A DNA stretch of 64,000 bases from positions 37,001-101,000 of the forward strand of contig CACHFP010000003.1 of assembly GCA_902579115.1 (NCBI GenBank). The letters are read 5' to 3'. Position numbers and translations under genes: made by a program. The notes under the pieces are model-generated. The model ran no database searches, was not told the origin of the DNA, and saw only the letters and a list, made by a program, of their open reading frames with translations. The stretch comes from an uncultured Pelagibacteraceae bacterium (GTDB lineage: Bacteria > Pseudomonadota > Alphaproteobacteria > Pelagibacterales > Pelagibacteraceae). Below, in pieces: positions 31,813-42,263 of this stretch; the stretch's first letter is position 1, and each line of letters starts with the position of its first letter.

Positions 31813-33003
31813 TTATTTTAAAACACTTATACCAGGCAAGTCTTTTCCTTCTAAGTACTCTAAAAATGCTCCTCCTGCTGTTGATAAGTGGGAGAAAGTA
31901 AGTTTGTCACTACTTTTATTTATTGCTGCGAGAGTGTCTCCACCTCCAAGAATAGATATTAAAGATTTTTTAATAGTATTTTTAGAGATATTTTCTGCAA
32001 TCGATAATGTGCCTTTTAAGAAGTTCTTATTTTCAAAATAACCAGCTGGTCCATTCCACAAAACAGTATTTGACTCGTTAATTTTTTTTTGAATTTTTTT
32101 TATTGTTTTGAATCCGATATCTAAAATTATTTCATTTTCTAGAATCTCATCAAGATTTTTATTTATACCGGTTCCTTCATAGTCTGTTCCTACCATGCAA
32201 TCTTCAGGTATTAATATTTTACAATTATGTTCCTCTGCTTTTTTATAAATATTTGCTATTATTTCTTTTGTATTTTTTTCAATTAAAGATTTACCAACTT
32301 TTAAACCCTTATGAACGAAGAAATTATTAGCCATTGCTCCAACAATTACTAAATTGTTTATTTTTTTTATAAGATTAATAATAACATTAATCTTTGTAGA
32401 AATTTTTGATCCTCCGATAATACAAGTGACTGGTTCTTTTTTATTTTTTACTATAAGATTTAATGCCGTTATTTCTTTTTTAAACAATGGACCAGCATAA
32501 CTTTTTTTTATAAATTTTGTTATGCTATGTACAGAAGCTTGTTTCCTATGGGAGCATGAAAATGCATCATTAATATAAATGTCCCCAAGTTCACCTAACT
32601 TTTTTGAAAAATCTTGGCTATCTTCGGCTTCTTCTTTAAAAAATCTGATATTCTCAATTAATATTACCTCTCCACCTTTTAGATGAGAAAATTTTTCTTT
32701 AGTTTCAACATCAAAAGTTCCTCTAAAAAAATAAACATTAGTTTTAAGCGCATCTTTGAGATATTTGTAGATAGGTATTAAAGACAGGTGAGGGACATTA
32801 ATTCCTTTTGGTCGACCTAAATGACTAATAATTATAATTTTTGCTTTTTTTTTAATTAGTCTATTTATAAAAGGTAAACATAAAGTTATTCTTGTGTCAT
32901 CTCTTATAACATTGTCTTTAATTGGAACATTAAAATCTAATCTAAGAATTATCTTTTGATCTTTGATTTCTAAATCGTCAGGAAAGAAATTTATTTCGCC
33001 CAT
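31813..33003 (-). CDS. pgk: Phosphoglycerate kinase
   Basis: A 396-residue two-domain kinase. LRLDFNVPIKDNVI and SHLGRPKG form the N-terminal phosphoglycerate site, YINDAFSCSHRKQAS and GPLFKKEI follow, and the C-terminal LWNGPAGYFEN and SILGGGDTLAA bind ATP. Length is standard. It is 9 bp after transketolase and 9 bp before the aldolase gene in one operon; the gap gene that often sits between tkt and pgk in alphaproteobacteria is not here. Confidence 0.96.
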   Translation of the reverse strand: MGEINFFPDDLEIKDQKIILRLDFNVPIKDNVIRDDTRITLCLPFINRLIKKKAKIIIISHLGRPKGINVPHLSLIPIYKYLKDALKTNVYFFRGTFDVETKEKFSHLKGGEVILIENIRFFKEEAEDSQDFSKKLGELGDIYINDAFSCSHRKQASVHSITKFIKKSYAGPLFKKEITALNLIVKNKKEPVTCIIGGSKISTKINVIINLIKKINNLVIVGAMANNFFVHKGLKVGKSLIEKNTKEIIANIYKKAEEHNCKILIPEDCMVGTDYEGTGINKNLDEILENEIILDIGFKTIKKIQKKINESNTVLWNGPAGYFENKNFLKGTLSIAENISKNTIKKSLISILGGGDTLAAINKSSDKLTFSHLSTAGGAFLEYLEGKDLPGISVLK

Positions 33004-33012
33004 CGACTTCTC

Positions 33013-34995
33013 TCACTCTCTCAATTTTTTTTGAATAAAATTTGTTATATCTTCCTCTGACAATTTAAAATGTTTGTAAACTTCTTTATAGGGAGCACTT
33101 TCACCAAATTTATCTATACCTAAATTGGCACCTTTATTTTTAATATATTTTTGCCAAGACATTATACTTCCAGCTTCTAATGTGATGATCAATGAGTTTT
33201 CTTCTAAAATTTCTTTCCGGTAATCTTCGGGTTGTTTATCAAAAAGCTCCATACATGGCATTGAAACTACTTTTGAATGGATATTGTTATCTTTAAGTAG
33301 ATTTTGAACTTTTAAGGCAAGTTCTACCTCAGTACCAGAAGCAATTAATGTTACATTGCTCTCGTGCGAAGTTAAATTAACCACATATGCTCCTTTTTCA
33401 CATTTGTTCTCTTTAGAATTGCTTGGATTGATGTAAGGAACTTTTTGTCTCGATAATGCAATCGCACTTGGGGTACTTTCACTTTTTAAAGCTATTTCCC
33501 AACATTCAAATGTTTCATTAATATCTGCTGGCCTGAAGACATTTAAATTCGGAATTGCTCTCAACCCAGAAAGTTGTTCTACAGGTTGGTGAGTAGGACC
33601 ATCTTCACCAAGACCAATCGAGTCATGTGAAAAAACATAAATTACTTTAAGACCCATTAAACCAGAGAGCCTTATAGAGGGTTTACAATAATCTGAGAAT
33701 ATTAAAAATGTTCCACCATAAGGTATTATACCCCCATAAAGCGCTAAACCATTCATAACTGCTGCCATACCATGTTCTCTAACTCCGTAATGAATATAAT
33801 TTCCATTAAAATTTTTAGAGTTTATAATTTTAGAATTATTTGTTTTTGTATTATTAGAACCACTTAAATCTGCAGAACCACCTATTAATCCAGGAAGAAA
33901 AGCAGAAATTTTTTCTATAGCAGCCATCGAGCATTGTCGTGTAGCTAAACTTGGCTTAGATTCAAAATATTTATATTTTTCTTGACGAATTAAATTTTCT
34001 AAACCGTTCAAATCCAATTTCTCATTAGCACCGTTAAGTTCATTTATTAGTTTAGGATTTTTTTTATTTACTGTTTCAAGCCATTTATTTTCCAGTTGCT
34101 CACCCTTGTTACCTATATTTCTCCATTCATCTAGTATTTCTTGAGGCACTTCAAATGGCTGGTTGTTCCATTTTAGTTTTTTTCTCACTAAAGCTATTTC
34201 TTCGTCTCCTAAAGGAGAGCCGTGAGAGGAAGCTTTACCAGATTTATTAGGTGATCCAAATCCTATTATAGTTTTACAAGATATTATTGTAGGTTTTTTT
34301 GATTTTGATGCTTTCGTGATCGCTTTTGAAATTTGTTTTTCATTGTGACCGTTTATTTCTAAAAAGCTCCAACCGTATGACTCAAATCTTTTTTTGTAAT
34401 TATCTGAAACACTAAGCGAGGTTGAACCATCAATTGAAATTTTATTGTTGTCAAAAAAAACTATTAAATTTTTTAATTTTAGATGCCCAGCTAGACTCAT
34501 TACTTCATGACTAATACCCTCCATAAGATCACCATCGCTTGCTATCACGTAAGTTTTGTTGTTGATTACAGCTGATCCAAACTTCTTTTTAAAAATCTCT
34601 TCAGCTATTGCCATACCTACAGAATTACCCAACCCCTGACCTAGTGGTCCCGTAGTAGTCTCAATCCCAGTTCCTTTTTTATATTCAGGATGACCAGCGC
34701 AAATCGAATTTAGTTGTCTAAAATTTTTGATATCTTCAACAGAAACAGATTTATAGCCAGTTAAATATAACAAAGAGTACAGTAGCATCGAACCATGACC
34801 AGCAGATAAAATAAATCTATCTCTATTAATCCAATCTGGATTTTTTGGATTAAACCTGAGGTGGTATTTAAACAAAACAGTAGCAACATCTGCCATACCC
34901 ATTGGCATGCCAGGATGGCCGGAATTGGCTTTTTGAACAGCGTCGATAGATAAAAATCTTACTGCGTTAGCTAATTGATTTAAATTTACAGTCAC
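33013..34995 (-). CDS. tkt: Transketolase
   Basis: A 660-residue thiamine-diphosphate enzyme. [15 protein letters not shown] near residue 20, [13 protein letters not shown] near residue 150 (TPP-Mg motif start) and the C-terminal domain [17 protein letters not shown] (near residue 465) are conserved. It transfers two-carbon units in the pentose phosphate pathway. The start is GTG at 34995. It is first in the operon tkt-pgk-fba-thiE-efp-suhB-like, all minus strand with gaps of about 10 bp or less, or overlaps. Confidence 0.96.
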   Translation of the reverse strand: MTVNLNQLANAVRFLSIDAVQKANSGHPGMPMGMADVATVLFKYHLRFNPKNPDWINRDRFILSAGHGSMLLYSLLYLTGYKSVSVEDIKNFRQLNSICAGHPEYKKGTGIETTTGPLGQGLGNSVGMAIAEEIFKKKFGSAVINNKTYVIASDGDLMEGISHEVMSLAGHLKLKNLIVFFDNNKISIDGSTSLSVSDNYKKRFESYGWSFLEINGHNEKQISKAITKASKSKKPTIISCKTIIGFGSPNKSGKASSHGSPLGDEEIALVRKKLKWNNQPFEVPQEILDEWRNIGNKGEQLENKWLETVNKKNPKLINELNGANEKLDLNGLENLIRQEKYKYFESKPSLATRQCSMAAIEKISAFLPGLIGGSADLSGSNNTKTNNSKIINSKNFNGNYIHYGVREHGMAAVMNGLALYGGIIPYGGTFLIFSDYCKPSIRLSGLMGLKVIYVFSHDSIGLGEDGPTHQPVEQLSGLRAIPNLNVFRPADINETFECWEIALKSESTPSAIALSRQKVPYINPSNSKENKCEKGAYVVNLTSHESNVTLIASGTEVELALKVQNLLKDNNIHSKVVSMPCMELFDKQPEDYRKEILEENSLIITLEAGSIMSWQKYIKNKGANLGIDKFGESAPYKEVYKHFKLSEEDITNFIQKKLRE

Positions 34996-35041
34996 TTTTA
35001 ATAACCTATATAGACTTAAACTAAGTATATCAATATTATGA

Positions 35042-35047
35042 TATAAT
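35042..35047 (+). promoter_or_regulatory. -10 box for a possibly leaderless transcript
   Basis: A perfect TATAAT lies 5 bases before the ATG at 35053, so the A of the start codon would be about +1. No good -35 is visible at 16-18 bp. The 57-bp gap is also the upstream region of the divergent tkt gene. Confidence 0.35.
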
Positions 35048-35052
35048 ATTTT

Positions 35053-35376
35053 ATGAGTATAATTGAAAAGAAAGAAAAAAATTTAAATCAGTTAATTAAT
35101 AAACTTAATTCTTTAACTTTAACTTATTCACAACCAACATACGAGATAGAAAAAATTAAAACAGAAAAAAATGAAATATTGATTCAAAAAAATCAAATAG
35201 AAAAAAAAAACCAAGAATTAATGAGAGAGCACAAGTATCTGAAGGAAAAAATTAATAGTTTACGATTAACAAATGAGAAAAATTCAGAACTAGAGGAAAA
35301 TTTTAATCAAGAGATTGAGGAATTAAGCAAAGAAACTGAAAATTTATTTACTGAAATTGAAAAATGGCAAATATAA
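35053..35376 (+). CDS. Coiled-coil protein upstream of zapA (DUF4164-like)
   Basis: A 107-residue protein that is almost wholly predicted coiled coil (heptad-rich Leu/Ile/Lys/Glu). It overlaps zapA by 13 bp. Small coiled-coil genes of the DUF4164 type occupy this position before zapA in alphaproteobacteria, so a cell-division link is likely by context. Sequence alone gives no catalytic motif. Confidence 0.7.
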   Translation: MSIIEKKEKNLNQLINKLNSLTLTYSQPTYEIEKIKTEKNEILIQKNQIEKKNQELMREHKYLKEKINSLRLTNEKNSELEENFNQEIEELSKETENLFTEIEKWQI

Positions 35377-35810
35377 ATATTAAATTTAACAATAAAGACT
35401 ATCTACTCTCTTGCGACGATGGACAAGAGGAGTCGCTTAAAAAATTAACTAAATTTTTAGACAAAAAATACACAGAGCTAAAAGATAAGTTAGGAAATAT
35501 AGGGGAAAATAAATTATTACTTATTACTACAATCCAACTCATTGATGAGTACTTTGACTTAAAACAAAAAATAACTCAACAAAAGGCAAAGTTAGATGAA
35601 ATTTCTAATAAATTCAAAGAAATTAGATCTTTAGCAATTGAGTACAAGAAAGATAAAGACTCTGAAATTCAAAATCTTAACCAAGAATTGGAAAAATTTA
35701 AAAAAACTATTGAAGCGAATAACAATCTCTATGAGTCTATGTTAGATAAAACTACACAATCACTTGAGAAAATAATATCAAATACAGAGTCTCTATCTAA
35801 AATACAGTAG
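35364..35810 (+). CDS. zapA: Cell division protein ZapA
   Basis: A 148-residue protein. The N-terminal [20 protein letters not shown] and the LTKFLDKKYTELK segment match the globular ZapA domain that binds FtsZ, and ENKLLLITTIQLIDEYFDLK begins the long C-terminal coiled coil for tetramer formation. It stabilises the FtsZ ring. The stop is directly followed by the next gene's ATG with no gap, so the 6S RNA often found downstream of zapA is not present here. Confidence 0.85.
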   Translation: MANINIKFNNKDYLLSCDDGQEESLKKLTKFLDKKYTELKDKLGNIGENKLLLITTIQLIDEYFDLKQKITQQKAKLDEISNKFKEIRSLAIEYKKDKDSEIQNLNQELEKFKKTIEANNNLYESMLDKTTQSLEKIISNTESLSKIQ

Positions 35811-36356
35811 ATGGATAAAAAAGGATTAATTAGAAGAAAGTACTCTTTAAAGAGAAAAAAGAATTATTTTGAAATTAGTAAATCTTTCTTCAATCCATTG
35901 GTAAAACTTATTAAAACTAAAAAAATTAAAAAGATTTCTTTGTATTTTCCAAATTCTTATGAAGTAAACTTACTTAAAATTTTCGAACTTAAATATTTTA
36001 AAAAATTTAAATTTTTACTCCCAATTATTAAAGAAAATCAATTGATGCATTTTCATGAATGGCAATATCAAGAAATTTTATTTGTAAATAAATATGGAAT
36101 ACTCGAGCCATTAAATTCAAAAATAATAATACCAGATCTAATCTTGGTACCTTTGTTGGCTTTTGATAAAAATAAAAACAGGATTGGTTATGGTAAGGGT
36201 TACTACGACAGATATTTAAATAGATACTTGAAGATACACAAAAAAATCATAACAGTTGGTGTTGCATTTTCTTTTCAAAAACATCATAACCTCCCGATAA
36301 ATAAAAATGATTTTAAATTAGATTATATCATTACTGAAAAAGGTATTACTGAATGA
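35811..36356 (+). CDS. 5-formyltetrahydrofolate cyclo-ligase
   Basis: A 181-residue enzyme converting 5-formyl-THF to 5,10-methenyl-THF with ATP. LIRRKYSLKRKK at the N-terminus resembles the family's opening, and the C-terminal NRIGYGKGYYDRYL is its ATP/phosphate signature. It often follows zapA. ATGA overlap with the next gene. Confidence 0.88.
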   Translation: MDKKGLIRRKYSLKRKKNYFEISKSFFNPLVKLIKTKKIKKISLYFPNSYEVNLLKIFELKYFKKFKFLLPIIKENQLMHFHEWQYQEILFVNKYGILEPLNSKIIIPDLILVPLLAFDKNKNRIGYGKGYYDRYLNRYLKIHKKIITVGVAFSFQKHHNLPINKNDFKLDYIITEKGITE

Positions 36357-37159
36357 AAATTCTAGTTCTTGGAGACGTTATAGGCTCATCGGGTAGAAAA
36401 GCGCTTAAAAAAAATCTAAACAATATAATTAAAAAAAATGAAATAAATTTTACAATTATCAACGGTGAAAATTCTGCTGATGATGGTAAGGGAATTACAA
36501 AAGATATAGCTGAAGAGTTTTTTTCTCAAGGGATAGATGTCATTACATCAGGCAATCACATTTGGGATAAAGAGGAAACAACAAAATATATTGAAACTGA
36601 AAATCGACTTTTAAGACCTGCAAACTTAGTAGATGGTTCTCCGGGAAAAGGTTATGGAATTTTTTATTCAAAAGATAAAAAATATAAAGTAGGTGTAATT
36701 AATCTTATGGGAAATATTTTTATGAGAAAAACAGAAGATGTCTTTATAGCCGCAAAAGATATAATTAAAAAAATAATACTAAAAAAGAATGTTGATTTTT
36801 CTGTAGTTGATTTTCATGGAGAAATTACAAGTGAAAAAATGGCTATCGGGCATTATCTAGATGGTTTTACAACTTGTGTAGTTGGAACACATACTCATGT
36901 GCCTACGGCAGATACTAGAATTCTTGAAAAAGGAACGGCATATCAAACTGATATTGGAATGTGCGGCGATTACAATTCAGTAATTGGGATGAATAAAGAA
37001 AATTCAATAAAAAGATTTTTTAAAGATAAAAATGCAGTTAAACATTTTCCATCAGAGGGATCTGGAACCTTATCAGGAATAGTTGTGCATGCAGATGAAA
37101 AAACTGGTTTAGCAAAAAATATTTCAAGGGTAATTGTTGGCGGATCACTAATAGATTAA
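36353..37159 (+). CDS. TIGR00282/YmdB-type metallophosphoesterase
   Basis: A 268-residue protein: KILVLGDVIGSSGRKAL (first metal Asp), NGENSADDGKGI, SGNHIWDKEE, DFHGEITSEKMAIGHYLDG and GTHTHVPTADTRIL form the dinuclear-metal site of the YmdB family. YmdB of Bacillus hydrolyses 2',3'-cAMP; the role here is unknown. Coupled to the folate gene by a 4-bp overlap and to yebC by 2 bp. Confidence 0.9.
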   Translation: MKILVLGDVIGSSGRKALKKNLNNIIKKNEINFTIINGENSADDGKGITKDIAEEFFSQGIDVITSGNHIWDKEETTKYIETENRLLRPANLVDGSPGKGYGIFYSKDKKYKVGVINLMGNIFMRKTEDVFIAAKDIIKKIILKKNVDFSVVDFHGEITSEKMAIGHYLDGFTTCVVGTHTHVPTADTRILEKGTAYQTDIGMCGDYNSVIGMNKENSIKRFFKDKNAVKHFPSEGSGTLSGIVVHADEKTGLAKNISRVIVGGSLID

Positions 37160-37161
37160 TT

Positions 37162-37884
37162 ATGGCAGGACATTCTCATTGGGCAGGCATTAAACATAAA
37201 AAAGGAAGAGCAGATAAAGAAAAATCAAAAATTTTTTCTAAACTTTCAAGAGAAATTACTGTAGCAGCCAAATTAGGAGATAAAGACCCCTACATGAACC
37301 CAAGACTCAGAACGGCTATTCAAGCTGCAAAGCAAGCCAACATGCCAAAAGATAATATTTCTAGAGCAATCAGCAAATCTGAATTATCAGGAGATAAAAA
37401 TTATGAAAATTTAAGATATGAGGGATTTGGACCTTTTAATATTGCTTTGATTATCGAAACTTTAACAGACAATAAAAATAGATCAGCATCGAGCATAAGA
37501 ACAATATTACAAAAAAACGGAGGAAGCCTTGGAGAGTCAGGTTCTACTAAACATATGTTTAATAATTATGGGATTATTCATATTGAAAAAAATAAAATTA
37601 GCGATGAAGATGCTTTTGATATTGCTATCAATTTTGGAGCCAAAGATTGCATGAGTACAAATGGATTTCATGAAATAATTACAAAAAAACAGGACTTTTA
37701 TAAAATAAAATCTGAATTTGAAAAAAAAGTTAAGTTTTGTGATTATACCGCCATTGAGTGGAGAGCTCATAACTACTTAAAATTAAATAAAGAACAGAGT
37801 AAAAAAATGATAGATGTGCTAAATGCATTAGAAGCGTTAGATGATGTACAAAACATTTTTATGAACGCCAAATTAGAAGATTAA
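37162..37884 (+). CDS. yebC: YebC/PmpR-family protein
   Basis: A 240-residue protein with the invariant MAGHSHWAGIKHKKGRADKE opening, the MPKDNISRAI segment and NNGSLG-like KNGGSLGESGSTKHMF. The family includes transcription factors and proteins that help translation of proline-rich stretches. It lies 3 bp before a RuvC-like nuclease gene, as yebC does before ruvC in many bacteria. Confidence 0.93.
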   Translation: MAGHSHWAGIKHKKGRADKEKSKIFSKLSREITVAAKLGDKDPYMNPRLRTAIQAAKQANMPKDNISRAISKSELSGDKNYENLRYEGFGPFNIALIIETLTDNKNRSASSIRTILQKNGGSLGESGSTKHMFNNYGIIHIEKNKISDEDAFDIAINFGAKDCMSTNGFHEIITKKQDFYKIKSEFEKKVKFCDYTAIEWRAHNYLKLNKEQSKKMIDVLNALEALDDVQNIFMNAKLED

Positions 37885-37887
37885 AAT

Positions 37888-38379
37888 ATGAAGATAGTTG
37901 GAATAGACCCAGGACTCAGCGGAGCAATTGCAATAATAGAGGATAATAAAGTTGTTGGTATATTTGACATGCCCGTAATGGCAGAAGGAAAAAAAAACAA
38001 AAGACAATTAAATAGTGCCCAACTAGTTAATATTATCAAAGATAATACAAATATGAATGAGGAAATCGTGGTTATAGTTGAACAGGTAAATGCTATGCCA
38101 GGTCAAGGTGTAACAAGTATGTTTAACTTTGGCCAAACTTTTGGAGCAATTAAAGGAGTTTGTGCTGCTTTAAAACTACCAATTTTTTTTGTAAGACCTT
38201 CTAAATGGAAAAAGCACTTTGAGTTAATTAATTCCTCTAAAGACTCCAGTAGAACTAAAGTTATTGAGATGTATCCATCTTTATCAAATCAGCTCGCAAA
38301 GAAAAAAGACGTCAATAAATCTGATGCTATTTTAATAGCAAGGTTTTATAGCGAGACAAGAGCAAAAGATAATAATTAG
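37888..38379 (+). CDS. ruvC: RuvC-like Holliday junction resolvase
   Basis: A 163-residue RNase H-fold nuclease. Asp7 in IVGIDPGLSGA, Glu65 in VIVEQV and the C-terminal Asp in NKSDAILIARF are the expected catalytic acids. The AMPGQGVTSMFNFGQTFGAI block is typical of the phage/poxvirus-like RuvC branch rather than E. coli RuvC. Its place after yebC is the usual ruvC position, but ruvA and ruvB do not follow; tolQ does. It could be a true ruvC or a paralog. Confidence 0.75.
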   Translation: MKIVGIDPGLSGAIAIIEDNKVVGIFDMPVMAEGKKNKRQLNSAQLVNIIKDNTNMNEEIVVIVEQVNAMPGQGVTSMFNFGQTFGAIKGVCAALKLPIFFVRPSKWKKHFELINSSKDSSRTKVIEMYPSLSNQLAKKKDVNKSDAILIARFYSETRAKDNN

Positions 38380-38437
38380 CAATTATTTAATAAAAAAAAG
38401 CCAAATTCATGACACATTCTAAAAGTATTCAACCTTA

Positions 38438-39118
38438 ATGGAACAAGATATTGCAACTCAAGTTGTTGGTTTAGGTGGAGCCACAGACTTTTCATTGTGG
38501 AAATTGTTCCTCAGAGCCGATTGGGTTGTAAAATTTGTAATAATACTTTTAATTGCCAGCTCAATTTTTTCATGGGCTTTAATATTTGACAAAATAAAAT
38601 TATTTAAATCAATCAATAAATCCACAGAGGATTTTGAAAAAAAATTTTGGAAGGCTAAATCAGCTGAAAGCTTCAATAATAACTTGCCGACCACTTCGAA
38701 AGATCCTGCTACCATAATATTTAAAACTGCAATGGTTGAATTAATTAGAACGAAAAGACAATCAGCTGCTATTCAATCTGCAAGAGTTGAAAGAATCTTA
38801 GAAATTGCAACGGATAATGAAATTAAAAAGATTGAAAAAAATTTTACCTACTTAGCAACAATAGGATCAACAGCACCATTTATAGGTTTGTTTGGAACTG
38901 TTTGGGGAATAATGAATTCTTTCCAATCAATTGCAATTTCTAGAAATACGAGTCTGGCAATAGTAGCCCCAGGTATCGCAGAGGCTTTGTTTGCTACAGC
39001 CTTAGGATTGCTTGCAGCTATTCCCGCTGTTGTGGCTTATAATAAATTCAATAGCGACTCACAAAGATATTTATCTAAAATAGAAAATTTTTCTAAAAGA
39101 TTTTTATCTATAATCTAA
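38438..39118 (+). CDS. tolQ: TolQ
   Basis: A 226-residue inner-membrane protein with three helices (about 27-47, 135-157, 168-192) of the MotA/TolQ/ExbB family. IGSTAPFIGLFGTVWGIMNSF and the following APGIAEALFATALGLLAAIPA are signature channel segments. With TolR it converts proton flow into force for outer-membrane constriction during division. First gene of the tol operon. Confidence 0.95.
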   Translation: MEQDIATQVVGLGGATDFSLWKLFLRADWVVKFVIILLIASSIFSWALIFDKIKLFKSINKSTEDFEKKFWKAKSAESFNNNLPTTSKDPATIIFKTAMVELIRTKRQSAAIQSARVERILEIATDNEIKKIEKNFTYLATIGSTAPFIGLFGTVWGIMNSFQSIAISRNTSLAIVAPGIAEALFATALGLLAAIPAVVAYNKFNSDSQRYLSKIENFSKRFLSII

Positions 39119-39120
39119 AA

Positions 39121-39534
39121 ATGGCATTCAGATTTAACCAATCTAAGAGAGAACCAATGAGCGAAATAAATGTTACGCCATTTGTAGATGTAATGCTTGT
39201 GCTTTTAATAATTTTCATGGTCACAGCACCACTGTTGACTGTAGGTGTACAAGTTGATTTGCCAGAGTCTTCAGCTGATTCTCTTCCTGATGATCAAGAA
39301 CCTCTTACAATAAGCATTAATTCAAAGGGAGAAATATATATTCAAGAACATCAAGTGACTTATCAAAAAATGATACCTAAACTATTAGCAATTGCAAAAA
39401 ATAGAACTGATACAAGAATTTATGTAAGAGGTGATAAAAATATTAATTATGGAAGGGTGTTAGAAGTAATGGGAACACTCTCGGGTGCAGGTTTTTCCAA
39501 AGTGGCTCTAATCTCTGAACCTTATAAAAATTAG
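39121..39534 (+). CDS. tolR: TolR
   Basis: A 137-residue protein with one N-terminal helix. The motif EINVTPFVDVMLVLLIIFMV contains the protonatable Asp essential for proton transfer. The periplasmic domain ends with ISEPYKN, as is usual. It follows tolQ after 2 bp. Confidence 0.95.
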   Translation: MAFRFNQSKREPMSEINVTPFVDVMLVLLIIFMVTAPLLTVGVQVDLPESSADSLPDDQEPLTISINSKGEIYIQEHQVTYQKMIPKLLAIAKNRTDTRIYVRGDKNINYGRVLEVMGTLSGAGFSKVALISEPYKN

Positions 39535-39542
39535 GATGAAAT

Positions 39543-40349
39543 ATGATAAAAAGTTTATTTTACTCTATAACGTTTCATTCATTAGTAATTTTGTTAACTA
39601 TTTTGAGTTTACCATTTATGCTTAGAGAGCCGATAGACCTACCTCCAATAGTGTCTGTTGAATTTATTCAAATTTCTGACAAAACAAATATACCATATGC
39701 ACCAAAAGCTAGAAAGATAATTGAAGAAACAAAAAAAAAGGAGGAAAGAGTGGTTTCTGAGCAAGCACCTCCAGCCGCTAAAGCAAAAGAAAAACCAGAT
39801 AGAATTCCAATGCCTGACGAAAAAAAAGAGGAAAAAGAAATAATTAAAAAAAAACAAAATCCAGAGGAAGTAGAACCTCAAGTTAGACAATCTTCAGAAT
39901 TTGAAAAAAAAGAAATAGTTAATACTAATGAAATTGCTGCATTAATAGATAAAGCTAAAGAGGAAGAAGCTGTAAAGCAAGAGAAAAAAAGTAAGCTTAC
40001 GCAAAGCAGTCAAAAGAATAAATTCGCATCTGGTTTAACTTTATCAGAGGAAGATGCGCTAAGAGCGCAAATATTTGGTTGTTGGAGCGTTCCTTTAGGT
40101 TTACCTTATGATCAAAATTTGTTAGTTCGGATAAAATTACAATTAAAAAAAGATGGTACAATTATTAAGTCTGAAATTTTGGATCACGAGCGTATGAACA
40201 GACCAGGGCAAAAATTTTATAAAGTTTTAGCCGAAAGTGCTTTAAGAGCTGTTAGAATATGTCAACCACTTAAAGTTCCTCCAACTGGCTATGATAAATG
40301 GAAAGACTTACAACTTAATTTTAATCCAGCTGAAATGTTACAAGGATAA
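39543..40349 (+). CDS. tolA: TolA-like energy transducer
   Basis: A 268-residue protein: one N-terminal helix with an S-x-x-x-H pair (Ser8, His12) as used by TolA to contact TolQR, then a Lys/Glu/Pro-rich periplasmic stretch (about 45-160), then a C-terminal globular domain ([10 protein letters not shown]... to the end). The C-terminal domain resembles the TonB/TolA fold. Its place between tolR and tolB fits TolA. It ends 1 bp before the tolB start. Confidence 0.88.
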   Translation: MIKSLFYSITFHSLVILLTILSLPFMLREPIDLPPIVSVEFIQISDKTNIPYAPKARKIIEETKKKEERVVSEQAPPAAKAKEKPDRIPMPDEKKEEKEIIKKKQNPEEVEPQVRQSSEFEKKEIVNTNEIAALIDKAKEEEAVKQEKKSKLTQSSQKNKFASGLTLSEEDALRAQIFGCWSVPLGLPYDQNLLVRIKLQLKKDGTIIKSEILDHERMNRPGQKFYKVLAESALRAVRICQPLKVPPTGYDKWKDLQLNFNPAEMLQG

Positions 40350-40350
40350 C

Positions 40351-41688
40351 GTGAAAAGAATTTTATACATAATAATATTTAATTTAGTATTTTTAAACCA
40401 TCTACAAGCTTTGATAGAAGTTGATATAACAAGAGGAAATCTAGATCCATTACCTATTGCTGTTTCTCCATTACACGTTGATATTAAATCTGAGAATTAC
40501 GAGGGAATAAAGATAAAAGATTTGGGAAGCAATATTTCGAAAATAATTGAAAATAATTTTAGAGGAACAGGATTGTTTAATCCGTTAAAAAAAGAAGCTT
40601 TTGTTCAAAAACCTGATATTGCACATCTTAAACCAAGGTTTGAAGATTGGAGATTAATTAAAGCACAAGCACTTGTTACTGGAAAATTACTAATTAAAGA
40701 CCAAAAACTAAAAGTAGAATTTAGACTTTGGGATTTAACAGCTGCTCAAGAAATGACAGCATTAGCTTTTACTACCACCCCTTCAAATTGGAGAAGAGTT
40801 GCACATATCATATCAGATAAAATTTATGAGAGATTAACAGGAGAAGAGGGGTATTTTGATACTCGGATCATATACGTTGCTGAAAGTGGCCCAAAAGACC
40901 AAAGAGTTAAAAAATTAGCAATTATGGATCAAGATGGTTCTAATAACAAATATTTAACTTTAGGAAATGAATTAGTATTAACTCCAAGATTTAATCCAAC
41001 AAATCAAATGGTTACTTACATGTCTTATTTCAGAAATATGCCAAGAGTGTATTTATTAGATATTGAGACGGGAACACAAGAAGTTGTTGGTAATTTTCCA
41101 GGAATGACTTTTGCCCCAAGATTTTCACCTGATGGTAAAAAAATAATCATGAGTTTCGCAAAAGATGGGAATTCAGATATCTATACTATGGATTTAGATA
41201 CTAGAGTAGTGGAAAGGATTACAGATCACTCTTCAATAGATACTTCTCCATCATTTTCACCAGATGGAAAATTTATAGCATTTAATTCTGATAGAAGTGG
41301 TTTGCAACAAATATACGTAATGAGAAGTGATGGAAGTAACGTTAAAAGAATTACTTTTGGAAAAGGTATTTACGGAACTCCTGTTTGGTCACCTAGAGGA
41401 GATTTAATAGCTTTTACTAAAATGCATAAAGGTCGATTCTATATTGGCGTGATGAGAATTGATGGAACAGGTGAAAGACTTTTGACAGAAAATTATTACC
41501 AAGAGGCACCTTCGTGGTCACCAAATGGAAGAGTTTTAGTTTTCTATAGAGAGACTAAAGCAGGAGAAAAAGGGGAAGGGTTTTCTGCAAAATTATGGTC
41601 AATAGATATCACGGGATATAATGAGAGAAGAATCTCAACAAAAACTGACGCTTCTGACCCATCCTGGTCCTCATTATTATCTAAGTAA
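40351..41688 (+). CDS. tolB: Tol-Pal system protein TolB
   Basis: Starting from the GTG at 40351 gives a proper signal peptide ([19 protein letters not shown], cut before LIEVDITRG). An ATG 60 bases upstream would run inside tolA and spoil the signal. The mature protein has the N-terminal TolB domain and a six-bladed beta-propeller with repeated FSPDGKKI..., FNSDRSG..., WSPRGDLIA segments. It is periplasmic and binds Pal. Confidence 0.94.
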   Translation: MKRILYIIIFNLVFLNHLQALIEVDITRGNLDPLPIAVSPLHVDIKSENYEGIKIKDLGSNISKIIENNFRGTGLFNPLKKEAFVQKPDIAHLKPRFEDWRLIKAQALVTGKLLIKDQKLKVEFRLWDLTAAQEMTALAFTTTPSNWRRVAHIISDKIYERLTGEEGYFDTRIIYVAESGPKDQRVKKLAIMDQDGSNNKYLTLGNELVLTPRFNPTNQMVTYMSYFRNMPRVYLLDIETGTQEVVGNFPGMTFAPRFSPDGKKIIMSFAKDGNSDIYTMDLDTRVVERITDHSSIDTSPSFSPDGKFIAFNSDRSGLQQIYVMRSDGSNVKRITFGKGIYGTPVWSPRGDLIAFTKMHKGRFYIGVMRIDGTGERLLTENYYQEAPSWSPNGRVLVFYRETKAGEKGEGFSAKLWSIDITGYNERRISTKTDASDPSWSSLLSK

Positions 41689-41762
41689 GGTTGAAAATAT
41701 GTAAAATATACTTGAATAACTTCTAATAATTTGATTTAAAACACTAAACCTAGGGGAAAAAA

Positions 41763-42239
41763 ATGACACTAAATAAGAATTTAAAAAATATATTTCTAGT
41801 AGTATTCACAACATTAGCACTTAGTGCTTGTTCCACTGCTAAGAAATCAGCTGATATTGATGGTGACGTTTATACTGGAAAGGAAACGGTTGAATACTTA
41901 GCCGCGGGAGTTCCAGATAGAGTATTTTTTGCAACTAATAAATCATCTTTGACTACAGCTTCTAGAGCTACTTTAAGAAAACAGGCAACTTTTTTAAGAA
42001 AAAATAAAAATCTTAATGTTACAATAGAAGGTCACGCTGATGAACGAGGCACAAGAGAATATAACTTGGCTTTAGGTGAAAGAAGAGCAAACGCAGCTAG
42101 AGATTATCTGATGACTTATGGTATTTCAGGAAAAAGAATTTCTGTAATTAGTTATGGTAAAGAAAAACCTGTGAACCCTAAATCATCACCTTTATCTTGG
42201 TCTCAAAACAGAAGATCAGTTACAGTAAAAGTAAATTAA
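41763..42239 (+). CDS. pal: Peptidoglycan-associated lipoprotein Pal
   Basis: A 158-residue lipoprotein. The lipobox LSAC places the lipidated Cys at residue 23. The OmpA-like domain has NLNVTIEGHADERGTREYN, the peptidoglycan-binding motif with the conserved Asp and Arg. A strong AGGGG ribosome site precedes the start. An intrinsic terminator follows, so cpoB downstream needs readthrough or its own promoter. Confidence 0.96.
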   Translation: MTLNKNLKNIFLVVFTTLALSACSTAKKSADIDGDVYTGKETVEYLAAGVPDRVFFATNKSSLTTASRATLRKQATFLRKNKNLNVTIEGHADERGTREYNLALGERRANAARDYLMTYGISGKRISVISYGKEKPVNPKSSPLSWSQNRRSVTVKVN

Positions 42240-42263
42240 TATTAATTTATTACACAATTTAAG

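Noticed and set aside
35811-35811. 6S RNA between zapA and the formyl-THF cyclo-ligase gene
   Set aside because: The zapA stop is directly followed by the next ATG; there is no space for an RNA gene.
40291-40350. ATG at 40291 as tolB start
   Set aside because: It would lie inside tolA and place 20 polar residues before an otherwise clear signal peptide; GTG at 40351 fits better.
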